Positions 25,048-32,646 of a DNA stretch of 53,663 nt are shown here, in pieces. The notes beneath the pieces were generated by a model, which saw only the letters and a program-made list of their open reading frames with translations, had not been told where the DNA came from and ran no database searches. The DNA lies in NCBI GenBank assembly GCA_938029215.1, contig CALHFG010000082.1, forward strand, positions 1 through 53,663, given 5' to 3'. This stretch comes from an uncultured Acidimicrobiales bacterium. GTDB taxonomy: Bacteria > Actinomycetota > Acidimicrobiia > Acidimicrobiales > SZUA-35. Each line of letters opens with the position of its first letter. The first letter of the stretch is position 1. Position numbers and translations under genes: made by a program.

Positions 25048-26040
25048 CTACAAATCGAAGGCGGTCCCGATGGCTTCTTCGCTCTTGGCCCAGAGGAGAT
25101 TGCGAGTCGCCGGGTTGTCGTAGTAGGACTCGAGCTCGAACGGTTCGGCCCTGCCTCGGAAAGCGGCGGCCCCACTGCCGGGTCCATAGAACTGGCCCGA
25201 CCTTGCGCCCGGCAGGCACATGCAGCTCAGAATTCCCATCGCTCCGTCCTCGGCGGGTTGGCTGAACTTCATGAAGATGTTGGTGAAGAAGCTGCCCATG
25301 CCGCCTTCGGTCACCGATGTCTTCTGAAGGTGGGTGTTGGCCAGACCCGGATGGGCTACGAGCGCCTTTACCTTCGACCCGCTGGTCTGAAGACGGTTGT
25401 GCAAAGCGGCGGTGAACGCAGCATTGGCCAGCTTCGACTGGTTGTAGCGAACCCAACGGGGACCGCGGAACATCATGTTTTCGAGCTTGGAGCCATCGCC
25501 GCCAAGATCGCCACCCTTCTTTGACAGATAGTCGCCGTTCAGTGTTTTGCTAGGAGCCATCCGGGCGACGCTCGAATGGTTCACGATCCGGGACTCACCG
25601 GTTGCGGCCGCGGCTCGGTCGAGCAGCGGCATGAGTTCCCGAGTAAGCAGGAAGTGTGAGAGGTGGTTGGTTTGCATTTGCACATCAAACCCATCGCCGG
25701 TAGCGGTGTCGGCCAGGGCCATCACGCCGGCGTTGTTGCACAGGACGTGCACGCCTTCGGGGCACAGCTCGGCCACTGTCGCGGCCGCTGATCTCACCGA
25801 CGCGAACGACTGCAGATCGCATTCGACACTATGAAGGTCTGCATCTGGTGACGAGGCGGTGAGCTTGGTAAAGCTCGCGGTCGAACGCTCCGAGGAACGG
25901 TTGAGTACCAGCACCTTGGCGCCAAGTTCGGCCAGCGTTGTGGCGGCTGCGTTTCCGGTTCCCGAGGTCGTGCCCGTGATGACAACCGTCTTGCCCGCCA
26001 TTGAAGGGAGGGTCGCTCGGAACGCGGGGAAGTTGCTCAT
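25048..26040 (-). CDS. Short-chain dehydrogenase/reductase
   Basis: 330 aa Rossmann enzyme. The cofactor loop TGTTSGTGNAAA starts at residue 22, NNAG is at 102-105, the catalytic Ser is in RIVNHSSVAR (about 156), and the catalytic Tyr199/Lys203 are in RYNQSKLAN. The length and the insert between Ser and Tyr resemble the plant protochlorophyllide reductase / retinol-dehydrogenase-like SDR group that is abundant in actinobacteria; the substrate is unknown. The ATG has GGAGAGAAC eight bases upstream. The gene stands alone, convergent with the YHYH gene and divergent from the 91-aa gene at 26174. Confidence 0.85.
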   Translation of the reverse strand: MSNFPAFRATLPSMAGKTVVITGTTSGTGNAAATTLAELGAKVLVLNRSSERSTASFTKLTASSPDADLHSVECDLQSFASVRSAAATVAELCPEGVHVLCNNAGVMALADTATGDGFDVQMQTNHLSHFLLTRELMPLLDRAAAATGESRIVNHSSVARMAPSKTLNGDYLSKKGGDLGGDGSKLENMMFRGPRWVRYNQSKLANAAFTAALHNRLQTSGSKVKALVAHPGLANTHLQKTSVTEGGMGSFFTNIFMKFSQPAEDGAMGILSCMCLPGARSGQFYGPGSGAAAFRGRAEPFELESYYDNPATRNLLWAKSEEAIGTAFDL

Positions 26041-26173
26041 GACTGTTCTCTCCTAGATCGTTTCCGAAACTCTACGGGCGCCGATGAGTGGCTAAGACAA
26101 CTTCTGGGGCTCTGGTCGGTAGTTTTCACGTGTACGGATCGAGCGTGCGAACGCCGGTCACACCAACAGGGGG

Positions 26174-26449
26174 ATGAACATGACGATCGAGGAACTTGCG
26201 GCACTGCTCAAAGAGACCGGACGGCATCATCACCAGGCGTTCATCAGCGCCGATGGAGCCGATCCCGAGTGGGCGCTCTGGTATGCCGGATTCATTCAGA
26301 CCAAGTTGTGGGATTCCCTGGGAGAGCTCCCGACGCGCAGTTCGTTGGTGCATCTGTTGATCGAGGCGGAGAAGCGATTCCACCAGTCCGGTTCGACCGA
26401 CTGGCCCGCCTTCTACGCCGAGTACATGGTCGGCGAACTGAAGGGGTGA
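26174..26449 (+). CDS. Small conserved-looking hypothetical protein (91 aa)
   Basis: A compact, predicted mostly helical acidic protein: MNMTIEELAALLKETG, then HHHQAFISADGADPEWALWY, then a helix with LIEAEKRFHQS and WPAFYAEYMVGEL. I do not recognise a named family. The His-rich loop and the even spread of hydrophobics suggest a folded protein. It has a strong AGGGGG purine run before the ATG, although ATG 26180 (MTIEEL) is also possible. It lies 4 bases upstream of the ROK kinase gene and is probably co-translated with it. Confidence 0.7.
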   Translation: MNMTIEELAALLKETGRHHHQAFISADGADPEWALWYAGFIQTKLWDSLGELPTRSSLVHLLIEAEKRFHQSGSTDWPAFYAEYMVGELKG

Positions 26450-26453
26450 ACGC

Positions 26454-27323
26454 ATGACAACCACGTTTGCGGCCCTCGAAGCTGGCGGGACCAAGTTCCG
26501 TGCTGCGGTCGTTGGCACCGATTTGGCCATTCTCCATCAGGTGTGGATTCCTACCACTACACCCGAAGAGACCATCGGTGCCGTCGAAGCGTTCTTCGCC
26601 GAACACCAACCAACGAGCGCGCTCGGCATCGCCTCGTTCGGCCCGCTCGTGGTCGACCGTTCGTCGGCTGCCTATGGCTCGGTAGCGGCTACCCCGAAGC
26701 CTCACTGGAGCGGAGCCCCGTTGCTCCAGCGGCTCGCCCAATCCCTCGGTGTTCCTGCCGACATCCAAACTGACGTCGAGGCGGCGGCGGTGGCTGAGTG
26801 GAAGCTCGGTGCCGGCCAGGGTCATCGATCGGTCGGCTATGTGACCGTCGGTACCGGTATCGGTGCCGCGTTGACAATCGACGGCGTTCCGTTTCGTGGC
26901 AGGAACCATACTGAACTGGGTCATATCCCCGTGAAGCGAATCGATGGCGACAACTTCGCCGGCCATTGTTCCTTTCACCACGACTGCCTGGAAGGAATGG
27001 CGTCGGGCCCGGCCATCGGGGCCCGGTGGGACGCTGATCCCGTGAGTCTCGATGATCGCAACGAGGTGTGGGACCTCGAAGCGGCCTACCTGGCTCAACT
27101 GATCCGGGTCTACACGCTGAGCTTTGCCCCCGACATCGTTCTCTTCGGTGGTGGTGTCGGCACTCGGCCCGACATGGCCGACCGAATCAGCCGGGCCGCA
27201 GCAGGAGATCTGGCCGGCTACGCCGTCGATGGTCCACCCGAGGTCGCTACTGCAGGGCTTGGCGCAGATGCGGGCCTGATCGGCGCCGCATTGATTGCTG
27301 CCGACGTGCACCGGTCCCGTTAA
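26454..27323 (+). CDS. ROK-family sugar kinase (fructokinase type)
   Basis: 289 aa. The N-terminal phosphate loop ALEAGGTKFRAAVV is the fructokinase-specific variant of the ROK DGGT/ GGTK loop. Next come the GIASFGPL segment, VTVGTGIGAALTIDG (about 137-151) and the zinc-binding module with the catalytic region: ELGHIPVKR followed by GHCSFHHDCLEGMASGPAI, which supplies His and Cys ligands. This set matches the zinc-containing Bacillus-type fructokinases (GmuE/ScrK-like), which phosphorylate fructose or mannose with ATP. The gene follows the 91-aa gene after 4 bases. The URC operon downstream has its own promoter, so a functional link to pyrimidine breakdown is not established. Confidence 0.85.
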   Translation: MTTTFAALEAGGTKFRAAVVGTDLAILHQVWIPTTTPEETIGAVEAFFAEHQPTSALGIASFGPLVVDRSSAAYGSVAATPKPHWSGAPLLQRLAQSLGVPADIQTDVEAAAVAEWKLGAGQGHRSVGYVTVGTGIGAALTIDGVPFRGRNHTELGHIPVKRIDGDNFAGHCSFHHDCLEGMASGPAIGARWDADPVSLDDRNEVWDLEAAYLAQLIRVYTLSFAPDIVLFGGGVGTRPDMADRISRAAAGDLAGYAVDGPPEVATAGLGADAGLIGAALIAADVHRSR

Positions 27324-27339
27324 GGCCCCGTTCGCTACC

Positions 27340-27369
27340 TCGACAGAACCTTTGAGAACCCACTAGTGT
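27340..27369 (+). promoter_or_regulatory. URC operon promoter: TCGACA, 18 bases, TAGTGT
   Basis: TCGACA (27340-27345; five of six bases of TTGACA) and TAGTGT (27364-27369) are 18 bases apart. The -10 ends exactly 6 bases before ATG 27376, predicting a leaderless mRNA for URC1. Confidence 0.55.
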
Positions 27370-27375
27370 CCGCCG

Positions 27376-28626
27376 ATGGGAATGGACATGGATCCGCACA
27401 TCGTTCTGACGTCGCATACCGCCCACAAATCTGGTCGCTTTATCGAGCTCAACTGGGGTGCCTCCGACCCTGCTGAACGAGGGCCTGTGGTGGGCACCAT
27501 CTCCGACAAAGCCGATCGCAACGCCATCGGAAGTCACGGCGGCAGCTACTCCATCTATCGGGCACTTTCGATTGCCCAAGGCACCTTCCCTCCTGATCAT
27601 CGCCCCGATCTCACCGACACCGAGCCAACGACATCGATTTCCCCTCAACCCAGCTGGACAACGCCGGGCTCCATTGTCTCGCTCGACCCATTTGGTGCCG
27701 GGATCGGTCGCTACTTCTCCAGCTACCTGGAACAGGGCTACAACATCCAGCCCACAATCGCAGTCACCCAGGCTCATCTGCACCTGCCAGAGATCGCCGA
27801 AGCGATCCAAAAGAAGCGCCTCGAAGCTGACGGCCAATTTGTGGGAGGCGAAGCCAGCGTGGCCGTCACCAAGGTTGCGGTCGACCCGGTATGGCACCTG
27901 CCATCGATGGCCAAACGGTTTGGTATCGCCGAACCTGACCTTCGCCGTGTGCTCTACATGGAGACTGGCGGCATGTACCCAGAGTTGGTCACCCGACCCG
28001 ATCTGGAGGTCTTGCTGCCCCCGATCGGAAGCACCACCGCTTACGTGTTCGGCAACCCTGCCGACCTCGCCAATCCCGATGTCGAGCTGACGCTTCGGGT
28101 TCACGACGAATGCAACGGCTCCGACGTGTTCGGGTCCGACATTTGCACATGCCGCCCCTACCTCACCTGGGCGATCGAAGATGCGGCCCGTACCGCCCAG
28201 CGAGGCGGCGTCGGTCTAGTTGTCTATTACCGCAAGGAAGGCCGAGCGCTGGGTGAGGTAACCAAGTTCATGGTGTACAACGCTCGCAAGCGTCAGGACG
28301 GCGGTGATAGCGCAGCCACCTATTTCGAACGCACCGAGTGTGTCGCCGGCGTGCAGGACGCCCGTTTTCAGGAACTCATGCCCGACGTACTCCACTATTT
28401 CGGCATCACCAAGATCCACAATCTTCACTCGATGAGCAACATGAAGTACGACGCCATCGTGGGCAGCGGCATCGAGGTCGACAACCGGTTGAGCCTGCCG
28501 GACGAACTGGTTCCCGCTGATGCCCAGGTGGAGATCGCCGCCAAGTTGGCCGCGGGATACTTCTCTGACCACGACGTGTCCGAAACGGATCTGGATCAGG
28601 TTCTTGGTCGGACGCTCGACGAATGA
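27376..28626 (+). CDS. urc1: URC1: GTP cyclohydrolase II-like enzyme of the URC uracil-degradation pathway
   Basis: 416 aa, longer than RibA. The C-terminal half holds a GTP-cyclohydrolase-II-like domain: HDECNGSDVFGSDICTC keeps the three zinc cysteines with the C-x10-C-x-C spacing, followed by YYRKEGRALGEVTKFMVYNAR, the counterpart of the RibA EGRGIGL loop. The N-terminal half, about 190 residues (SHGGSYSIYRALS, DPFGAGIGRYF, QPTIAVTQAHLHLPEI), is specific to the URC1 group known from Lachancea kluyveri and from many bacteria. In that pathway uracil is first converted to UMP, and URC1 and URC4 act in opening and breaking down the ring. The operon context (URC4 and UPRT immediately downstream, ATGA overlap with URC4) makes riboflavin synthesis unlikely. 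Confidence 0.85.
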   Translation: MGMDMDPHIVLTSHTAHKSGRFIELNWGASDPAERGPVVGTISDKADRNAIGSHGGSYSIYRALSIAQGTFPPDHRPDLTDTEPTTSISPQPSWTTPGSIVSLDPFGAGIGRYFSSYLEQGYNIQPTIAVTQAHLHLPEIAEAIQKKRLEADGQFVGGEASVAVTKVAVDPVWHLPSMAKRFGIAEPDLRRVLYMETGGMYPELVTRPDLEVLLPPIGSTTAYVFGNPADLANPDVELTLRVHDECNGSDVFGSDICTCRPYLTWAIEDAARTAQRGGVGLVVYYRKEGRALGEVTKFMVYNARKRQDGGDSAATYFERTECVAGVQDARFQELMPDVLHYFGITKIHNLHSMSNMKYDAIVGSGIEVDNRLSLPDELVPADAQVEIAAKLAAGYFSDHDVSETDLDQVLGRTLDE

Positions 28627-29810
28627 TCACCTCCTATGCCGATCTGCTCTCCGCAGACGCAGTGCGCAGCCAGGCCGAAAAGGTCACCGACCACGTTCGC
28701 ACCGGTGCCGGCGTCTTCTGGCTCGATGAGGACAAGCTCGCTGACTGCGCACAATTCGTAGCGAGCACGACGCTCGAGCGATACCCAACGTTGGAGATCC
28801 CATACCACTCGCGCTGGCGTCATTTCGATGCCCCGGGGTCGACCTTGCGAGCAGGACTCGATGCGCACCTCGCTGGACTCGACCCGATAGAGCGGGCTCG
28901 GACCGGGTTCGATTTGGTGATCCCGTCGGTTCTCCTCGATGCCGGTGCCGGGCCAGACTGGACCTACCGGGCCCACGGCGCCGAGCAGCCGATCGGGCGA
29001 TCCGAGGGCCTCGGGCTCGCCAGTCTTGCGATGTTCCTCGACCACAGCTTTTCCGAGACGGTTGAGCTGCAGACCGACGCTGCTGGACTGCAAGCGCTCT
29101 CGGCAGCACAGCTCGAGCACGGCTTCCAGGTAACGGCCAGCAATCCATTGCTCGCAGTAGATGGTCGCTGCTCGGTTCTCAATGCGCTCGGCGATGCGAT
29201 AGCGGCCCGGCCCGACGTGTTCCCAAACGGGCGGCTGGGAGAGATGGTCGATGTCCTCGTCTCCACTCCAGAGCTCACGGCCAGCACCGTTCTCGGGGTG
29301 GTCCTCGACGTTCTGTCACCCATCTGGCCGTCCCGCCTAGAGCGAGACGGCATCCAATTGGGTGATTCGTGGGTCTATGAACCATTTGGTAACGGTCTAA
29401 ATGCGGTTATACCGTTTCACAAGCTCAGTCAGTGGATGACGTACTCCCTGGTCGAGACGCTTGTACGTAGCGGTATCGAGGTCGGTGGCGTCGAAGAGCT
29501 CACTGGCCTGCCCGAGTACCGCAACGGCGGTCTGCTCTATGAGACGGGTGTGGTCGGGTTGCACGATGAGTCGATGGCGGATCAATCCCACGAGCCTGGC
29601 AGTCAGCTGATCATTGAGTGGCGAGCGCTGACCATCAGCCAGTTGGATGCTGTCGCTCACCGTGTTCGCCAAGTTCTCGATCGTCCCGATCTGCTCCTGG
29701 CCGAGATTCTGGAGGGTGGAACCTGGGCGGCGGGGCGCCGACTGGCATTCGAACGAGACCCCGCTGGCCGACCCCCGCTGAAACTCAAGAGCGACGGAAC
29801 GGTCTTTTGA
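28623..29810 (+). CDS. urc4: URC4: DUF1688 protein of the URC uracil-degradation pathway
   Basis: 395 aa DUF1688 protein. Recognisable blocks are RTGAGVFWLDEDKLADCA-like N-terminus (about 22-40), PYHSRWRHFDAPG (about 60-72), VIPSVLLDAGAGPDWTYR (about 99-116), GLGLASLAMFLDHSFS and the C-terminal IPFHKLSQWMTYSLVETL / GLPEYRNGGLLYETGVV. The family has no solved chemistry that I can cite with certainty; genetics in yeast places URC4 in the pathway after URC1. The start ATG overlaps the URC1 stop (ATGA), and UPRT follows after 28 bases, so all three should be made together. Confidence 0.85.
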   Translation: MITSYADLLSADAVRSQAEKVTDHVRTGAGVFWLDEDKLADCAQFVASTTLERYPTLEIPYHSRWRHFDAPGSTLRAGLDAHLAGLDPIERARTGFDLVIPSVLLDAGAGPDWTYRAHGAEQPIGRSEGLGLASLAMFLDHSFSETVELQTDAAGLQALSAAQLEHGFQVTASNPLLAVDGRCSVLNALGDAIAARPDVFPNGRLGEMVDVLVSTPELTASTVLGVVLDVLSPIWPSRLERDGIQLGDSWVYEPFGNGLNAVIPFHKLSQWMTYSLVETLVRSGIEVGGVEELTGLPEYRNGGLLYETGVVGLHDESMADQSHEPGSQLIIEWRALTISQLDAVAHRVRQVLDRPDLLLAEILEGGTWAAGRRLAFERDPAGRPPLKLKSDGTVF

Positions 29811-29838
29811 GAAACTTGATCAACGAAGGAGCGTTCTC

Positions 29839-30468
29839 GTGAGCGACCAAATCCATGTCATCGATCATCCGCTGGCCCAGCACGGATTGGCTTTGCTTCG
29901 CGACAAGTCGACCCCGAGCCCCATGTTTCGGTCGGCGGTTGCGGAGATGACCCGGCAGCTGGTCTATGCCGCCACCACCGATTTGGAGACCACCGAGGTC
30001 ACGGTTCAGACGCCGTTTGCGGAGGCGACCGTGCAACGGCTGACGCAACCGGTCTCGCCCATCGCCATTCTCCGTTCCGGTGGAGCGATGCTCGATACCG
30101 CAATCGAAACGTTGCCTGGTTGCCAAGCGGGGCATTTCGGGGTGTATCACGACAAGCGGGTAGGGGCGACGGTCGAGTACTACCTCAAATTGCCCGACCA
30201 GGTGGAAGACAGCCGCGTGCTGTTGCTCGATCCTGCCATTGGAACCGGCAAGACCGCGGTGGCCACCATTGCCCGGATGGTCGAGTTCGGCGCCACCGAC
30301 ATCCGATTTCTCACGCTTCTCGCATCGGCCGATGGAGCCGAGGCCGTGGTGTCACAGTTTCCGAACGTGCAGATCTATGCCATCTCGACCACCGATGCCG
30401 TGGGGGAGAAGGGCTACCTGCTCCCCGGTCTTGGCGACTTTGGCGACCGTTACTACCGCAGCCGGTAA
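29839..30468 (+). CDS. upp: Uracil phosphoribosyltransferase (URC operon copy)
   Basis: 209 aa, the normal UPRT length. It joins uracil and PRPP to give UMP, the entry step of the URC pathway. The C-terminal uracil loop GEKGYLLPGLGDFGDRYY is nearly canonical. The PRPP loop is not: it reads LLLDPAIGTGKTAVATI where the usual form is DPMLATGGS. The acidic Asp-Pro that starts the loop is kept. GTG start at 29839 with GAAGGAG six bases upstream. A 19-bp inverted repeat follows directly after the stop. A housekeeping upp is expected elsewhere in the genome. Confidence 0.87.
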   Translation: MSDQIHVIDHPLAQHGLALLRDKSTPSPMFRSAVAEMTRQLVYAATTDLETTEVTVQTPFAEATVQRLTQPVSPIAILRSGGAMLDTAIETLPGCQAGHFGVYHDKRVGATVEYYLKLPDQVEDSRVLLLDPAIGTGKTAVATIARMVEFGATDIRFLTLLASADGAEAVVSQFPNVQIYAISTTDAVGEKGYLLPGLGDFGDRYYRSR

Positions 30469-30470
30469 CG

Positions 30471-30545
30471 GCAACACCCGGTGACGGGTGCATCCGTTGC
30501 ATCTCGTTCCTCGCTGCAACATTTGGACCCGTCACCGGGTGTTGC
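30471..30545. repeat. Perfect 19-bp inverted repeat containing two hairpin units with GTGA loops
   Basis: Arms GCAACACCCGGTGACGGGT (30471-30489) and its exact reverse complement (30527-30545) flank 37 bases. Each arm includes a small hairpin unit CACCCG-GTGA-CGGGTG or its minus-strand copy. The element sits between the URC operon end and the OYE promoter, so it may terminate URC transcripts or act as an operator. A third unit is at 38455-38475. Confidence 0.75.
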
Positions 30546-30548
30546 ATC

Positions 30549-30554
30549 TAGGAT
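30549..30554 (+). promoter_or_regulatory. TAGGAT -10 element for a leaderless ATG start
   Basis: TAGGAT ends exactly 6 bases before ATG 30561. The right arm of the 19-bp inverted repeat lies just upstream and would overlap the -35 to -10 region. The best -35 candidate, TTGGAC at 30523-30528, is 20 bases away, which is long. Confidence 0.5.
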
Positions 30555-30560
30555 CGGGGG

Positions 30561-32594
30561 ATGTCTGACCCCCTGTTGGAGCCGTTTCAGCTCAAACATC
30601 TGACGCTCCGAAATCGAGTCTTTTCCTCTTCTCATGAGCCGGCCTACGGCGAGGGTGGAATGCCGACCGATCGGTACCGGCTCTACCACGAAGAAAAGGC
30701 CAAGGGTGGCGTCGCCCTCACCATGACGGCAGGTTCGGCCGTCGTCGCCGAAGACAGTCCTCCGGCATTCGGCAATCTGTTTGCCTACAAGGACGAGATT
30801 GTTCCGTGGATTCAACGGCTCACCGACGGGGTGCACGAACACGGCGCCGCCTGCATGATTCAGCTCACCCACATGGGACGCCGCACCGGTTATGCCCACG
30901 GCGACTGGCTGCCAATTCTGGCGGCGTCTCCGCTCCGCGAACCTGCCCATCGAACCTTTCCCAAAGAGGCCGAAGATTGGGACCTCGAGCGGATCATCAC
31001 CAAATACGCCGATGCCGCTGAACGAATGAAGGCTGGAGGTATGGACGGCATCGAGCTGGAGTCCTACGGCCACTTCATGGACGGCTTTTGGTCCGAGGCA
31101 ACCAACCACCGGGACGATGAGTGGGGCGGATCGGAGGAGAACCGCCGCCGCTTCCCGCTGGAGGTCTTTCGGGCTATTCGCAAGCGGGTGGGCGACGACT
31201 TCATCGTCGGAATCAGAATGACCTTCGATGAACCGGTGCCCAACGGCATCGATCCCGAGAACGGGGTTTCCAAACTGGGTCAGCTCGAAGCTGAAGGACT
31301 GGTCGACTTTGTCAACGTAATTCGAGGTGTCACCTTCACCGACAAGACCCTTACCGAGATCATCCCGATTCACGGTATGGCGGCGGCACCCCATCTCGAT
31401 TTCACCGGAATGATCCGGGCGCAGACCGACCTCCCCGTCCTGCACGCAGCCAAGATCGACGACGTGGCGACCGCTCGACATTCGGTTCGTGAGGGCAAGG
31501 TAGACCTCGTTGGCGTAACCAGAGCCCAAATGGCCGATCCCTATTTCGTCGAGAAGCTGTCCCAAGGTCGCGAGTCCGAGATCCGGCCATGTGTGGGCGC
31601 GACGTATTGTCTCGATCGCATCTATGAAGCGGGGGAAGCGTTGTGTATTCACAACGCCGCCACCAGCCGCGAAGAGACCATGCCTCACATCATCCCCAAG
31701 GCGGAACAAACCCGGCGGGTGGTTGTGGTCGGCGCCGGCCCAGCCGGCCTGGAAGCAGCCCGCGTGGCCGGAGAACGCGGCCACGACGTGACGGTGCTCG
31801 AAGCGATGCCTTGCGCGGGAGGTCAGGTGAGGTTGGCGGCCCGCAACCCCCGCCGAACCGACCTGGTAGGCATTGTCGACTGGAGGCTGTCCGAGCTCGA
31901 ACGGCTCGGCGTCGATGTGCGATTCGATACCTTCGCTACGGCTAGCGACATCCGCGCGCTGGATCCCGATGTGGTGGTCATCGCCACGGGCGGTCAACCG
32001 CAGTTACCCGAAATGGAAGCCGGGCAAGATCTCGTGTCTACGTCGTGGGAGGTGATCGAAGGAAACGTACGGCCGCGCGGTCGGGTGTTGTTCTTCGATG
32101 ACAACGGAACCCACAGTGCACTGTCGGCGGCCGAAATGCTCGCTCGTGGCGGGGTGCAGCTGGAAATTGTCACCCCGGAACGAATGCTGGCGATCGAGAT
32201 CGGTGGTATGAACCATGTGCCATACGCAAAGGCATTCAACGAAACCGAAACGGTCATCACCCTGAACCAGAGGCTCATGGCAGTGCACAAGAAAGGCGGC
32301 TGCCTTGTTGCCACCCTGGGCAGCGACCAGTCGGATTTCAGAGTGGAACGAGAAGTCGACGCGGTGGTTGTCGACCATGGAGCGCAACCCCTGGCGGATC
32401 TCTACTTCGACTTGAAGCCCGGCTCTACCAACTTGGGCGCCGTCGACTATGGCGCCCTGATGCAGGGACGTCCCCAGGAGCTCGCTCGGAACGATGCAGG
32501 CTCCTACCAGCTGTTTCGCATTGGCGACGCTGTGTCCAACCGCAATATTCATGCCGCGGTCTACGACGCGCTTCGCCTGGTGAAAGACATGTAA
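30561..32594 (+). CDS. OYE-type FMN / FAD two-domain oxidoreductase (N-methylproline demethylase-like)
   Basis: 677 aa of the 2,4-dienoyl-CoA reductase / trimethylamine dehydrogenase family. FMN TIM barrel at about 1-335 (HEPAYGEGGMPTDRY, MIQLTHMGRRTG, GMDGIELESYGHF, HRDDEWGGSEENRRRFPLEV), a linker with cysteines, then a FAD/NADPH part (VVVVGAGPAGLEAARVAGERG, CAGGQVRLAARNPRR, and a second dinucleotide fold). The cluster-binding segment reads RPCVGATYCLDRIYEAGEALC, three cysteines instead of the usual C-x2-C-x2-C...C. From memory the same CVGATYC form occurs in StcD-type N-methylproline demethylases, which the N-terminus also resembles. Substrate assignment remains tentative. Leaderless promoter at 30549; it is not clearly part of the URC operon. 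Confidence 0.82.
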   Translation: MSDPLLEPFQLKHLTLRNRVFSSSHEPAYGEGGMPTDRYRLYHEEKAKGGVALTMTAGSAVVAEDSPPAFGNLFAYKDEIVPWIQRLTDGVHEHGAACMIQLTHMGRRTGYAHGDWLPILAASPLREPAHRTFPKEAEDWDLERIITKYADAAERMKAGGMDGIELESYGHFMDGFWSEATNHRDDEWGGSEENRRRFPLEVFRAIRKRVGDDFIVGIRMTFDEPVPNGIDPENGVSKLGQLEAEGLVDFVNVIRGVTFTDKTLTEIIPIHGMAAAPHLDFTGMIRAQTDLPVLHAAKIDDVATARHSVREGKVDLVGVTRAQMADPYFVEKLSQGRESEIRPCVGATYCLDRIYEAGEALCIHNAATSREETMPHIIPKAEQTRRVVVVGAGPAGLEAARVAGERGHDVTVLEAMPCAGGQVRLAARNPRRTDLVGIVDWRLSELERLGVDVRFDTFATASDIRALDPDVVVIATGGQPQLPEMEAGQDLVSTSWEVIEGNVRPRGRVLFFDDNGTHSALSAAEMLARGGVQLEIVTPERMLAIEIGGMNHVPYAKAFNETETVITLNQRLMAVHKKGGCLVATLGSDQSDFRVEREVDAVVVDHGAQPLADLYFDLKPGSTNLGAVDYGALMQGRPQELARNDAGSYQLFRIGDAVSNRNIHAAVYDALRLVKDM

Positions 32595-32646
32595 TGAGTC
32601 GGTGACACCAAGCGGCGTCTTATCTGTGTCACGCTTGGCCGTTGCT

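Noticed and set aside
30220-30270. GTGKT in UPRT as a true P-loop ATPase motif
   Set aside because: It lies at the phosphoribosyl loop of an otherwise normal UPRT and lacks any Walker B partner.
30453-31997. 514-codon minus-strand frame antisense to the OYE-type gene
   Set aside because: It lacks motifs, and the plus-strand frame carries a full, well-conserved flavoprotein.
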